Part shown: piece after piece, positions 9,658 to 16,950 of the stretch | Numbering within the stretch: the first letter of the stretch is position 1 | How the letters are laid out: each line of letters opens with the position of its first letter | DNA from: Cohnella fermenti | GTDB lineage: Bacteria > Bacillota > Bacilli > Paenibacillales > Paenibacillaceae | Length of the DNA: 64,000 nt | Assembly (NCBI RefSeq): GCF_004801405.1 | Contig: NZ_SSOB01000028.1 | Coordinates: forward strand, 1 to 64,000 | Direction: 5' to 3' | Made by a program: the position numbers and the translations under genes | The notes under the pieces: generated by a model | Databases searched by the model: none | What the model was told of the DNA's origin: nothing | The model's input: only the letters and a program-made list of their open reading frames with translations

Positions 9658-10128
9658 TTACGGAGCCGGATCGTCCGGCTCTTCGGAACGGTGAATCCGC
9701 TTCAGCAGCGCCGCCATCTGATCTCGCACGGCCATCAGCTCCTCGGCCTCGGCTCCCGCCAGGCGGTAGAGCTGCTCCGGAATCGTACAAGCCTTGAGCT
9801 TAAGCGCCCGGCCGTCCTCCGTCAGAAGAATGCGCACGCTCCGTTCGTCGTTCGGATCGCGCACACGCTTGACGTAGCCTGCGGCCTCCAGCTTCTTGAG
9901 CAGCGGCGTCAGCGTCCCCGAATCGAGGTAGAGCCGCTCGCCCAGCTCCTTGACGGAGATGTCGTCCCGCTCCCACAGCGCGAGCAGGGTAATATACTGC
10001 GTGTAGGTAAGATTCAAGTCCTTCAGCAGCGGATGATACAGCTTCGTGATCTCGCGGGCGCAAGCATATACGGCGAAACAGAACTGGTTGTCCAGCTTCA
10101 TCAGGTCGTCGCTCAGGTCGTCGCTCAC
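9658..10128 (-). CDS. MarR/OhrR family peroxide-sensing regulator
   Basis: 156 aa from GTG 10128, with GGGGAG 6 nt upstream. The N-terminus LDNQFCFAVYACAREITKLY is the OhrR signature, with the single reactive cysteine of OhrR-type sensors at C17. The winged helix-turn-helix follows (ISVKELGERLYLDSGTLTPLL; wing near DPNDERSVRI). The gene is divergent from a glutathione peroxidase gene, 77 bp away. OhrR normally represses ohr; here the natural target is gpx, with repression relieved when the cysteine is oxidised by organic hydroperoxide. Target and inducer are inferred from context. Confidence 0.85.
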   Translation of the reverse strand: MSDDLSDDLMKLDNQFCFAVYACAREITKLYHPLLKDLNLTYTQYITLLALWERDDISVKELGERLYLDSGTLTPLLKKLEAAGYVKRVRDPNDERSVRILLTEDGRALKLKACTIPEQLYRLAGAEAEELMAVRDQMAALLKRIHRSEEPDDPAP

Positions 10129-10156
10129 GGTACACTCCCCTTGACTTCCAAATTAG

Positions 10157-10168
10157 ATTTTATAAAAT
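10157..10168. promoter_or_regulatory. Candidate OhrR operator between marR and gpx
   Basis: A perfect 12-bp palindrome ATTTTATAAAAT sits in a 30-bp AT-only stretch between the divergent regulator and gpx genes. It stands out sharply in a GC-rich genome. OhrR-family operators are AT-rich palindromes of this kind. A TTGACT hexamer at 10141-10146 lies just beside it, but no well-spaced -10 was found. Confidence 0.4.
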
Positions 10169-10205
10169 TAAATTATATCACTAACATGACGGGGAGGGAA
10201 ATACG

Positions 10206-10682
10206 ATGACGGTTTACGATTACGAGGTGAACACGATTCAAGGCCGGCAAGAGACATTGGCCCGGTATAAAGGCAAGGTGCTGCTGATCGTCAACACGGC
10301 GACCAAGTGCGGTCTCGCGCCTCAGTTCCACGGCTTGCAGAAGCTTCACGAGAAGTACGCGGACAAGGGCCTCGCGATCGTCGGCTTCCCGAGCAACCAA
10401 TTCATGCACCAAGAGCCCGGCGACAACGAAGAAGTGGCGAGCGCCTGCGAGCTGAACTTCGGCGTGACGTTCCCCTTGTATGCCAAGATCGACGTGAACG
10501 GCAAGACTGCCCATCCTCTCTATCGGTTCCTGAAGAAGGAATCCCCCGGCCTTCTCGGCTCGGGCAGCATCAAGTGGAACTTCACGAAGTTCCTCGTCGA
10601 CCGCGAAGGCCGCGTCGTCAAGCGCTTCGCCCCGACGGTCGCTCCCGAGAAGCTCGAGAGCGCCATCGAAGACCTCCTCTGA
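10206..10682 (+). CDS. gpx: Glutathione peroxidase family thiol peroxidase
   Basis: 158 aa, cytoplasmic. It reduces hydroperoxides, in Bacillota usually with thioredoxin rather than glutathione. The peroxidatic Cys lies in NTATKCGLAPQ near residue 36, replacing selenocysteine. FPSNQF (catalytic Gln helix) is at about 70 and WNFTKFLVDREG near 130. The ribosome binding site is GGGGAGGG. The GPX resolving-Cys region (SACELNFGVTFPLYAKIDVNG) is present, which fits a thioredoxin-type enzyme. The gene is divergent from the OhrR-like regulator, so peroxide induction is likely. Confidence 0.94.
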   Translation: MTVYDYEVNTIQGRQETLARYKGKVLLIVNTATKCGLAPQFHGLQKLHEKYADKGLAIVGFPSNQFMHQEPGDNEEVASACELNFGVTFPLYAKIDVNGKTAHPLYRFLKKESPGLLGSGSIKWNFTKFLVDREGRVVKRFAPTVAPEKLESAIEDLL

Positions 10683-10709
10683 ACCCGCAACTGCCGGCGA
10701 ATTGCATAA

Positions 10710-10750
10710 AGAGGATGCCGCTAAGCCGCATGGCTCCCGTGGCATCCTCT
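10710..10750. terminator. Bidirectional terminator between gpx and fur
   Basis: A 10-bp stem (AGAGGATGCC / GGCATCCTCT) with a 21-nt loop lies between the convergent gpx and fur genes. The minus strand continues TTTATGC, which gives a modest U tract after fur. Confidence 0.65.
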
Positions 10751-10761
10751 ATTGGTCGCTG

Positions 10762-11250
10762 TTATAAGCTCTTCGAAGCCGACGAGTCCGCTTGCTTGGC
10801 CGCCTCTTCCGCCTTCGCCCGGCACTTCGCGCATACTCCCGTGAAGTCAAGCCGATGGTCGAGCACCGTGAAGTTGTACTCGGCTTCCAGCTTCTCCTCG
10901 AGCGGAGTCAGCCAGTCTTCCATAATCTCCGTCATGGAGCCGCATTGCACACAGATGAGATGATGATGGTGATGCTTGTTGCTCTCCGTACGAAGATCGT
11001 ACCGGGCCACGCCGTCTCCGAAGTTCATCTTCTCGACGATATGCATCTCGCTTAACAGCTCAAGGGTTCGATAGACTGTCGCCAGCCCGATCTCGGGCGC
11101 AATGTCCTTAACGAGCATGAACACGTCTTCCGCGCTCAGGTGATCCTCTTCGTTCTCCAGGAGAACACGGACTGTCGCTTCCCGCTGCGGGGTCAACTTG
11201 TAGCCCTGGGATTGCAATTGCTGCTTCACTTTCTCGATTCGGGCTTCCAT
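10762..11250 (-). CDS. fur: Ferric uptake regulator Fur
   Basis: 162 aa from ATG 11250, with GGGGGAG 4 nt upstream; an upstream in-frame extension lacks such a site. The N-terminal winged helix contains LTPQREATVRVLLENEEDHL and ATVYRTLELL. The metal sites are the HHHHHLICVQCG block and the C-terminal CAKC pair (structural zinc). Metal-bound Fur represses iron acquisition genes. Four Fur-box-like sites in this window (28381, 29600, 49699, 51755) are its probable targets. The gene lies between spoIIM and gpx, matching the spoIIM-fur neighbourhood of B. subtilis. The name Fur rather than PerR or Zur is inferred from that synteny. Confidence 0.9.
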   Translation of the reverse strand: MEARIEKVKQQLQSQGYKLTPQREATVRVLLENEEDHLSAEDVFMLVKDIAPEIGLATVYRTLELLSEMHIVEKMNFGDGVARYDLRTESNKHHHHHLICVQCGSMTEIMEDWLTPLEEKLEAEYNFTVLDHRLDFTGVCAKCRAKAEEAAKQADSSASKSL

Positions 11251-11287
11251 GATTCTCCCCCTTAACCCGTTCAACACACTTGATTCC

Positions 11288-11317
11288 ATTATAGGGGGAG
11301 CATATTTCGGAAGTCAA
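11288..11317 (-). promoter_or_regulatory. SigA-type promoter of fur
   Basis: On the minus strand TTGACT (11312-11317) is followed after 18 nt by TATAAT (11288-11293). Transcription would begin about 30 nt before the fur ATG. No Fur box was seen here, so autoregulation is not evident. Confidence 0.7.
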
Positions 11318-11356
11318 ACGTTAACAGGTAAAGATTGACGAAAATTGCCCGATTCG

Positions 11357-12016
11357 CTATTTTCCGAGAAGGAACGAGGCGGATATTCGAGCCGTTTCGG
11401 GAGCGATTCTCTCGAGCACGAGCGGGGATACGTACGCTTCGTAGAGAGAGGCGACTCCGAGCACCAGCAGCATCGCGATCGCTACGGCGGTATGCGCAAC
11501 AATCGGCGGGAACATGCTTCCCTTGCGGCGGAACAGCCGTTCGTGAACGAAGTAGTAGGCGAAGCGCGAAGCGGACACGCTGGAAATAATCAGCGCGGGA
11601 ATCACGATCAGGTTCTGCGGGGCGATCGCCGCGAGCGACAGGCCGACTCCGTGCCAGTTAAGCTCCCGGATAATCAGCCCGACCGAGAAGCCGAGCAGCA
11701 CTCCCTTCAGGAAGTCCAGGGCCATGACGAAGGGCAGGCCGATGACGGACAAGCCGAGCGTCCAGATCAGGAACAACCACTTGGCGTAGAGCAGGAAGCG
11801 TTCCCGGAACGCGGCCCCCGCGTCGAGAGAATCCGGATTGCCGAACGTCTGCCAGTACGCGCCGAGCCTGTCCGCAAGATCCTGCTGCTGATCCAGCGTC
11901 AAGGCGTTCACGAGCACGACGCCGAAGACGACCCCGGACAGCAGCAGCACCCCTATGAAAATATACATGTTGCGGTTATCGCGGGCGGACAGGTTCCACA
12001 GCCTTTTCCTCACCAT
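11357..12016 (-). CDS. spoIIM: Stage II sporulation protein M
   Basis: 219 aa from ATG 12016 with AGGGGG upstream. An integral membrane protein with about five hydrophobic segments, including MYIFIGVLLLSGVVFGVVLV and GVGLSLAAIAPQNLIVIPAL; the latter matches the conserved Pro-rich SpoIIM segment. SpoIIM, with SpoIID and SpoIIP, forms the DMP machine that degrades septal peptidoglycan during forespore engulfment, acting from the mother cell membrane. A textbook SigE promoter lies 40 bp upstream. It is next to fur, as in B. subtilis. Confidence 0.93.
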   Translation of the reverse strand: MVRKRLWNLSARDNRNMYIFIGVLLLSGVVFGVVLVNALTLDQQQDLADRLGAYWQTFGNPDSLDAGAAFRERFLLYAKWLFLIWTLGLSVIGLPFVMALDFLKGVLLGFSVGLIIRELNWHGVGLSLAAIAPQNLIVIPALIISSVSASRFAYYFVHERLFRRKGSMFPPIVAHTAVAIAMLLVLGVASLYEAYVSPLVLERIAPETARISASFLLGK

Positions 12017-12055
12017 TGTTGCCCCCTCGTCCTTAAGCATCCTTGTCCGGTGCCT

Positions 12056-12085
12056 ATGTGTATGACGAAGGAGGCGCGAATATGC
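12056..12085 (-). promoter_or_regulatory. SigE promoter of spoIIM
   Basis: The minus strand reads GCATATT (-35, 12079-12085), a 14-nt spacer, then CATACACAT (-10, 12056-12064). Both match the SigE consensus (KMATATT and CATACAHT). This places spoIIM under mother-cell-specific control, as known in B. subtilis. Confidence 0.85.
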
Positions 12086-12100
12086 GCTCCGCCTTAGCGG

Positions 12101-13315
12101 TTAATCTCCGATCCGGCCGTAGACGCCGCCGCTGCCGGGGACGAGCGACAGCTTGTCCTCCCGGGCGGCGAGAATGAGCGATGCCAGCTTCTCTCCGGCG
12201 ACCTCGGCGATGGCCTCGTGCGCAGCGCGATGCAGAATGGCCATCTCCGTCCCGACCTCCTCCAGCAGCCTCCGTCGCAGCTTGGGACCGATGCCGGGGA
12301 AGAACGAGAGCGGAATCTGGCGGATGTACGGAGGACGTCCTTCCATTCCTTCGCCTTCCGCCCGCTCCGCCAGCTCGTCGATCCGCCCGGCCACTCCGCG
12401 CACCAGCCTGCGGCTGCCGCAGCTCGGGCACGCTTCCGGAATCGCCTCCGCCGCGTCGACCGGCTGCTTGCAAGCCGCGCAGAACGTCTTATGGTACTTG
12501 CCCAGCCTCGGGTGCAAGCCGAGATTCGAGACGATTCGTCTGCCGCTCTCGCCGCGAAGCGCCAGCGCCCACTCCGCGAAGCTGAGCCCGCCGAGCAGAA
12601 GCTCGTTGCATTCCCGGCCGATCATCCCGGTGGAGTGCGCATCCGAATTCGTCAGGAACGGGCAGCGATCCAGCTCCGGCAGCCGGGACGCCATTCTCGT
12701 ATCGGCGCTTAAGCCCAGCTCGACGGCGGCGATGCCGTCCGGATCGAGGCGATCCGCGAGCCGGTCGGCCGAGCAGCCGAGCAAGCCGCGATGCGGCGTG
12801 AATGCGTGCGCGGGAATCACGAGACCGCCCCGGGCGATCGCCTCCGCCTGAAGCTCGCGCGCCGTCGTCCGGATTCGCTGCGAGCTGAGACTGACATTCT
12901 TCATCAGCGGCTCCATCCAGCGGGTCCACCCCTGGATCGCCTCCAGCGTCGGGAAGTAGACAAGCAGATGGAACGGCCCGCCTCCTTCCTCCTTCACCTC
13001 GACCTCGCAGCCCGGCAGGATGACGGTGTTCCGGTAACGGATGCCTCCGCCAGGCACCTCCTCCATCTCGCCGGAATGCAGGCAGTCCATGATGTCCCGC
13101 TGCACGGGCGGCGAATGGCAATCGATCACGCCGACGAGGCCGACTCCCTTGCGCTCGGACGCCTCCTCCGCGATCGAACGGAACGTCAGGCCGCTGCTTG
13201 CGCTTATCTTCACCGGCTCGCCTTCGCTTGCGCGACCGATATGGACGTGCAGGTCCGCGAACACCGGGATTCCGTCCCGGAGCGCAGCGTTCGGCTCGAT
13301 TGCATTCTCGCTCAT
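12101..13315 (-). CDS. Endonuclease Q family PHP-domain nuclease (YqxK-like)
   Basis: 404 aa. The PHP-domain metal site begins FADLHVHIGRA (residues 19-29) and continues with IDCHSPP, PAHAFTPH and NSDAH. A zinc ribbon CAAC...CPSCG near 290-315 and a C-terminal helix-hairpin-helix (FPGIGPKLRRRLLEEVG) follow. This layout is that of EndoQ, which nicks DNA 5' of deaminated bases and abasic sites. The ATG is separated by 1 bp from the nudF stop codon, so the two are coupled. B. subtilis yqxK has the same neighbours (spoIIM, nudF). Activity on deaminated DNA is inferred from the archaeal and Bacillus family members. Confidence 0.85.
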   Translation of the reverse strand: MSENAIEPNAALRDGIPVFADLHVHIGRASEGEPVKISASSGLTFRSIAEEASERKGVGLVGVIDCHSPPVQRDIMDCLHSGEMEEVPGGGIRYRNTVILPGCEVEVKEEGGGPFHLLVYFPTLEAIQGWTRWMEPLMKNVSLSSQRIRTTARELQAEAIARGGLVIPAHAFTPHRGLLGCSADRLADRLDPDGIAAVELGLSADTRMASRLPELDRCPFLTNSDAHSTGMIGRECNELLLGGLSFAEWALALRGESGRRIVSNLGLHPRLGKYHKTFCAACKQPVDAAEAIPEACPSCGSRRLVRGVAGRIDELAERAEGEGMEGRPPYIRQIPLSFFPGIGPKLRRRLLEEVGTEMAILHRAAHEAIAEVAGEKLASLILAAREDKLSLVPGSGGVYGRIGD

Positions 13316-13316
13316 A

Positions 13317-13883
13317 TCAGCGCAGTCCCGCGAAGCTGCCGAGGCGCCAGTACGCCACCGCCAGCAGCGTCTTCGCATCGTAGATCCGCCCATCCGCAAT
13401 ATACGCTTGCGCCTGCTCCGGAGAGATCGCCTCGCACGTAAGGAACTCTTCGTCGTCGAGATGGACCTCGCCCGCTTCCAGCTCGTCCGCATAGTACAGA
13501 TGGATAACCTCCTCCGCGAAGCCCGGCGACGTGGAGAACGTCTGCAGATGCTTCAGCGACTTCGCCCGGTAGCCCGTCTCCTCCTCCAGTTCCCGGTTCG
13601 CCGCTTCCATCGGATCTTCGCCTATCTCCAGCTTCCCCGCCGGAATCTCCACCTGCATCCGTTCGAGCGGCTTGCGGAACTGCTCCACGACAAGCAGCTT
13701 ACCCTCCAGCAGCGCGATGACGGCGACCGCTCCCGGGTGCCGCACGATCTCGCGGGTGGCCGTCTCTCCGTTCGGCAGCTCGACCGTGTCCACCTGCACC
13801 TTGATCATGCGGCCGTCGAAGATCGGCTTCGTCTCTATCGTTCTCTCGTAGAAGGGATGGTTCGTCGCATCCGGTTGGCTCAT
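13317..13883 (-). CDS. nudF: ADP-ribose pyrophosphatase, Nudix family
   Basis: 188 aa. It hydrolyses ADP-ribose to AMP and ribose-5-phosphate. The full Nudix box is present (GKLEIGEDPMEAANRELEEE followed by TGY) near residues 82-104. The usual ADPRase features flank it: IVRHPGAVAVIAL before and FSTSPGFAEEVIHLYYA after. GGAGG lies 8 nt before the ATG. It is first in a two-gene unit with the EndoQ-like nuclease, and divergent from mciZ. Size and synteny match B. subtilis NudF. Confidence 0.94.
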   Translation of the reverse strand: MSQPDATNHPFYERTIETKPIFDGRMIKVQVDTVELPNGETATREIVRHPGAVAVIALLEGKLLVVEQFRKPLERMQVEIPAGKLEIGEDPMEAANRELEEETGYRAKSLKHLQTFSTSPGFAEEVIHLYYADELEAGEVHLDDEEFLTCEAISPEQAQAYIADGRIYDAKTLLAVAYWRLGSFAGLR

Positions 13884-13994
13884 TGCATAATCCTCCAGTC
13901 ATCTTTTGCCCACGTGGGTCATAGGTTCAAGATATAGGCTTGTCCGGGAGAATGCAAGCGAGGCTCGATCGGGGCGGCCGCATGGGGAGGACGG

Positions 13995-14156
13995 ATGATC
14001 ATGTTGAAAAGATACGAGACAAACAGCCGGCTGCAGTGGGTAGGCAAAGCTTGGGAGATTCGCAGCGCGATTCGCCGGATACAACGCGAACAAGGCGGGA
14101 GCGCCCGCCTTGTCGATGTGCTTCGGCCCGCGAAGGAGCGCTCTCCCGCTCGTTGA
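13995..14156 (+). CDS. mciZ: MciZ-like inhibitor of FtsZ (53 aa)
   Basis: 53 aa, M-I-M-L-K-R-Y... The segment WVGKAWEIRSAI (about residues 15-26) matches the diagnostic VGKAWEIR core of B. subtilis MciZ. MciZ is the mother-cell microprotein that binds the FtsZ C-terminal subdomain and blocks Z-ring assembly during sporulation. GGGGAGG ends 4 nt before this ATG and 10 nt before a second in-frame ATG at 14001, so the protein may be 51 aa. Its place beside nudF supports the call. The B. subtilis protein is 40 aa; the longer Arg-rich tail here is unmatched. A clear SigE promoter was not found. Confidence 0.82.
   Translation: MIMLKRYETNSRLQWVGKAWEIRSAIRRIQREQGGSARLVDVLRPAKERSPAR
14090..14113. terminator. 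Perfect hairpin inside the end of mciZ
   Basis: A 10-bp perfect stem (ACAAGGCGGG / CCCGCCTTGT) with a 4-nt loop lies inside the mciZ coding sequence, 62 bp past the end of the convergent anti-sigma gene. It lacks a clean U tract on either strand. It may stop the anti-sigma transcript or stabilise mciZ mRNA. Confidence 0.4.
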
Positions 14157-14175
14157 TTCGCCCGCGAGCGACGCT

Positions 14176-14973
14176 TTATTCCGCTTCGTCCAGCTTGACG
14201 GACGCCGTCTCCGGGGATGTCGGCGCCAGGCTGCCTCCCTTCGGCTCCAGCGTCAGCGCAAGCGACTCCCATTCATCCGGCCGGACGTTGCTGGAGTACA
14301 GGTGGGCGAGGTTGTCGTTGAACTGGAGCAGCCCCAGATTGGACGCGTTGCCGTCCGCATACGCCCACAATTGCACGTCCAGATCGCCCGAAGGAATCAT
14401 GCCCTCCATTAGAACGAATAGCTCGTGCGTCCTCCTGTTGATCCAGACGGTCTCCCGCGTCAGCGGGGCAACCGCTCCCGCCGGCAGCACCGTGCTCGAA
14501 CCGAGCCGATAGACGACCGTATCCGGCCGGCTGAGCACCAGCGCCGCGTTCGGCTCGTGCCGCTCCGCATAATCCTGCGGATCGACCGACGGCTTCGAGC
14601 CTCCGAGCCCCTGGAAGGCGAACGCCGCAAGGGCGATCGCGACGGCGGCGATGGACACGGCCGCCAGCGCGCGGCGGCGGCACAGCGCGGCGAGCGCCCG
14701 CCCGGCCCGGCGCGCGGCCCCGTGCAGGACGACGCGCGCCCGGAGCCCGGCCGGGGCCCGCGCCGGAACGGCCGCGTCCGCCGGCGCCGGATCGGTCACG
14801 ATCGTTGGCGACGCAGCCGCGCCGAGCAGCGCCTCCCACTCCCGGCTGGCGGAGAGGCAATCGGCGCAGGAGCCGCGATGGCGGCGCAGCGCCGCTTCTT
14901 CCGATGGAGGGAGCTTCCCCAGATGGTAGTCGATCCATGCCGTCTCCGGCACGAAGCAGCTTCGCTTATCCAC
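14176..14973 (-). CDS. RskA-type anti-sigma factor
   Basis: 265 aa. The N-terminal zinc anti-sigma domain carries HRGSCADC (H-x3-C-x2-C) near residues 32-39, with WIDYHLGKLPPSEE before it. One transmembrane helix lies near ALAAVSIAAVAIALAAFAF. The extracytoplasmic C-terminal RskA domain ends with the family-typical LEPKGGSLAPTSPE. It should hold the adjacent ECF sigma factor at the membrane until cleaved. Its start overlaps the sigma stop by 8 bp. The stimulus is unknown. Confidence 0.9.
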   Translation of the reverse strand: MDKRSCFVPETAWIDYHLGKLPPSEEAALRRHRGSCADCLSASREWEALLGAAASPTIVTDPAPADAAVPARAPAGLRARVVLHGAARRAGRALAALCRRRALAAVSIAAVAIALAAFAFQGLGGSKPSVDPQDYAERHEPNAALVLSRPDTVVYRLGSSTVLPAGAVAPLTRETVWINRRTHELFVLMEGMIPSGDLDVQLWAYADGNASNLGLLQFNDNLAHLYSSNVRPDEWESLALTLEPKGGSLAPTSPETASVKLDEAE

Positions 14974-15568
14974 GTTCCTCCGCCTCCTCCTTGTCCGCCC
15001 AGCCCATTTTCTCCAAGGACTTCTTCATATGGTTCAGTCCGTACCGAATCCGCGACTTGATCGTGCCGAGCGGAAGCCGCCACTCCTCGGCAAGCTCCCG
15101 CTGGCTTCTCGACGAATAGAACGCCGCCGCCAGCGTCTGCCTCTGGGTGCCGGGCAGCTCCTCGAGCGCACGCCGGACCGCCTCGCCCTGCAGCTTCGCC
15201 AGCACCGTCTCCTCGGGCCGCGACACCGCCCCGGACATCCCGCGCTCCTCCTTCTCGGTCTCGCGAAGAACGAGCTTCTTCCGCTTGCGCAGGCCGTCCA
15301 GGCAGCGGCTCTTCGTCTGGATCGCGAGCCACGCCTCGACCGAGCCGCGCGCCGGATCGAACCTCTCGGGATGCTTGATGACCGCCAGCAGCACGTCGTG
15401 ACAAGCGTCCTCCGCCTCCATCCGGTCGCCCAGCAGATGAACGGCAATCGGCAGCATAAACGGCATCGCCTGCTCGTAGAACCGGTCGAACGCCCGGGCA
15501 TCCCCTTCGTCAATGGCTCGCAGCAGCTCCGCGTCAACCTTCCTCGGCCCGTTCGCGGTCGCTTGCAT
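14966..15568 (-). CDS. ECF sigma factor, partner of RskA-type anti-sigma
   Basis: 200 aa from ATG 15568, with a run of G residues 6 nt upstream; ATG 15574 abuts that run. Sigma region 2 is at about 20-90 (FDRFYEQAMPFML, DRMEAEDACHDVLLAV). Region 4 is at about 130-185 (ALEELPGTQRQTLAAAFYS, LPLGTIKSRIRYGL). No region 3 is present, which defines the ECF class. With RskA it resembles the mycobacterial SigK/RskA pair. It is divergent from the NEW3-ABC operon 225 bp away, the obvious candidate target besides itself. No ECF promoter could be assigned with confidence. Confidence 0.9.
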   Translation of the reverse strand: MQATANGPRKVDAELLRAIDEGDARAFDRFYEQAMPFMLPIAVHLLGDRMEAEDACHDVLLAVIKHPERFDPARGSVEAWLAIQTKSRCLDGLRKRKKLVLRETEKEERGMSGAVSRPEETVLAKLQGEAVRRALEELPGTQRQTLAAAFYSSRSQRELAEEWRLPLGTIKSRIRYGLNHMKKSLEKMGWADKEEAEERG

Positions 15569-15792
15569 GTTCATCCCCCCCGCCTTTTCTATCAATTCGA
15601 TAAGACATTCGATAAGTCATTCATACCAGATTCGCTCCGGGCTGGGAACGTCGGCGGGCTGTTTTTATTTTGTTTTAAGGTTCTTTTAAGCCAATTTTTA
15701 TCCGGGAAAAACAAAAAAACGTAAATCCGTCCGCCCCGCTCGGACGTAGCCCGAATGATACTAAATTCCTGCCTCGGGAGGGGTCCAACGAC

Positions 15793-16947
15793 ATGTTCAC
15801 CACCATTCGCAACAAAATCGCCGCGCTCGCACTTGTGCTCTGCGTTGCGGCGCTGGCCGCATCGGCTTCGGCATTCGCCGCCGGCGGCGCCAAACTGTAC
15901 ACGCCTTATACGAGCCTGTCCGCCGCAGCTGGCGAATCGCTGTCCTACAGCATCGAGCTGATCAACGACGGCGACTCGATCCAGACCGCCGACTTAAGCT
16001 ACGACACGCCGGGAAGCAACTGGACGATCGATCTGACGGCCGGAGGGCACCCGATCAAGCAGGTCGCGGTGAAGCCGGGCGAATCCGAGAGCGTCAATCT
16101 GAACGTTCAGGTTCCCTACGAGGTGAACAAAGGCGACTATGCGCTTCACGTCAACGCAGGAGCGTTCGGCTCGCTGGCTCTGAAGATCAATATCGCCGAG
16201 CAAGGAACGTACAAGACGGAGCTGACCGCCGAGCAGCCCAACATGCAGGGGCACTCCGATTCCACGTTTACTTACAACCTGACGCTGAGCAACCGGACCG
16301 CCGGCAAGCAGCAGTATGCGCTGTCGGCGGATGCGCCGGTCGGCTGGGACTACCACTTCTCGGCGAACGGCAGCAATGTGACCGCGGTCGATCTCGACGC
16401 GAACGGCACGCAATCGATCACGCTGACGCTGACGCCTGCCAGCAAGGCGACCGCCGACACCTATGAGATTCCGATTCAGGCGTCCAACAGCAGCACAAGC
16501 GCCAAGGCAACGATGCAGGCCGTCATCACCGGCACGTACGGGCTGAACCTGACGACAAGCGACCAGCGTCTCAGCGCGAACGTGACCGCCGGCGGAACGA
16601 AGAACCTCGAGCTCGTCGTTCAGAACACCGGCACCTCGGATCTGGAGAACATCAGTCTGACGAGCACGACGCCGACGGATTGGGAAGTGACGTTCGAGCC
16701 GAAGACGATCTCTTCGATCAAGCCGGGCGAATCAGTGCCCGTCACCGCCACGATCAAGTCGAGCGGCAAGGCGCTGTCGGGCGACTACGTTGTCGGCCTG
16801 AGCGCCCAGTCGACCGAGAAGTCGAGCGATGCCGCGATCCGCGTCACGGTGAAGACGTCGGTGCTCTGGGGCTGGATCGGCGTCGTTATCATTGCGGCGG
16901 TGCTTGCGGGCATCTACGGGCTCTTCCGCAAGTACGGGAGGCGGTAA
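15793..16947 (+). CDS. NEW3-domain secreted membrane-anchored protein
   Basis: 384 aa. A signal peptide (AALALVLCVAALAASASAFA) is followed by three repeated Ig-like beta domains of the NEW3/COG1470 type. The repeats carry the pattern ..P.GESESVNLNVQVP.., DANGTQSITLTLTPASKATA.. and KPGESVPVTATIKSSGKAL... A C-terminal transmembrane helix (WGWIGVVIIAAVLAGIYGLF) ends in a basic tail. The bulk should sit outside the membrane. It is 3 bp upstream of an ABC ATPase and then a permease, so it is probably an accessory or substrate-capturing subunit of that exporter. It is divergent from the ECF sigma gene. Confidence 0.85.
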   Translation: MFTTIRNKIAALALVLCVAALAASASAFAAGGAKLYTPYTSLSAAAGESLSYSIELINDGDSIQTADLSYDTPGSNWTIDLTAGGHPIKQVAVKPGESESVNLNVQVPYEVNKGDYALHVNAGAFGSLALKINIAEQGTYKTELTAEQPNMQGHSDSTFTYNLTLSNRTAGKQQYALSADAPVGWDYHFSANGSNVTAVDLDANGTQSITLTLTPASKATADTYEIPIQASNSSTSAKATMQAVITGTYGLNLTTSDQRLSANVTAGGTKNLELVVQNTGTSDLENISLTSTTPTDWEVTFEPKTISSIKPGESVPVTATIKSSGKALSGDYVVGLSAQSTEKSSDAAIRVTVKTSVLWGWIGVVIIAAVLAGIYGLFRKYGRR

Positions 16948-16950
16948 GCG

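Noticed and set aside
13916-13960. SigE promoter for mciZ
   Set aside because: An ATAT motif near 13932 could be a -35, but no acceptable CATACA-like -10 lies at the right distance.
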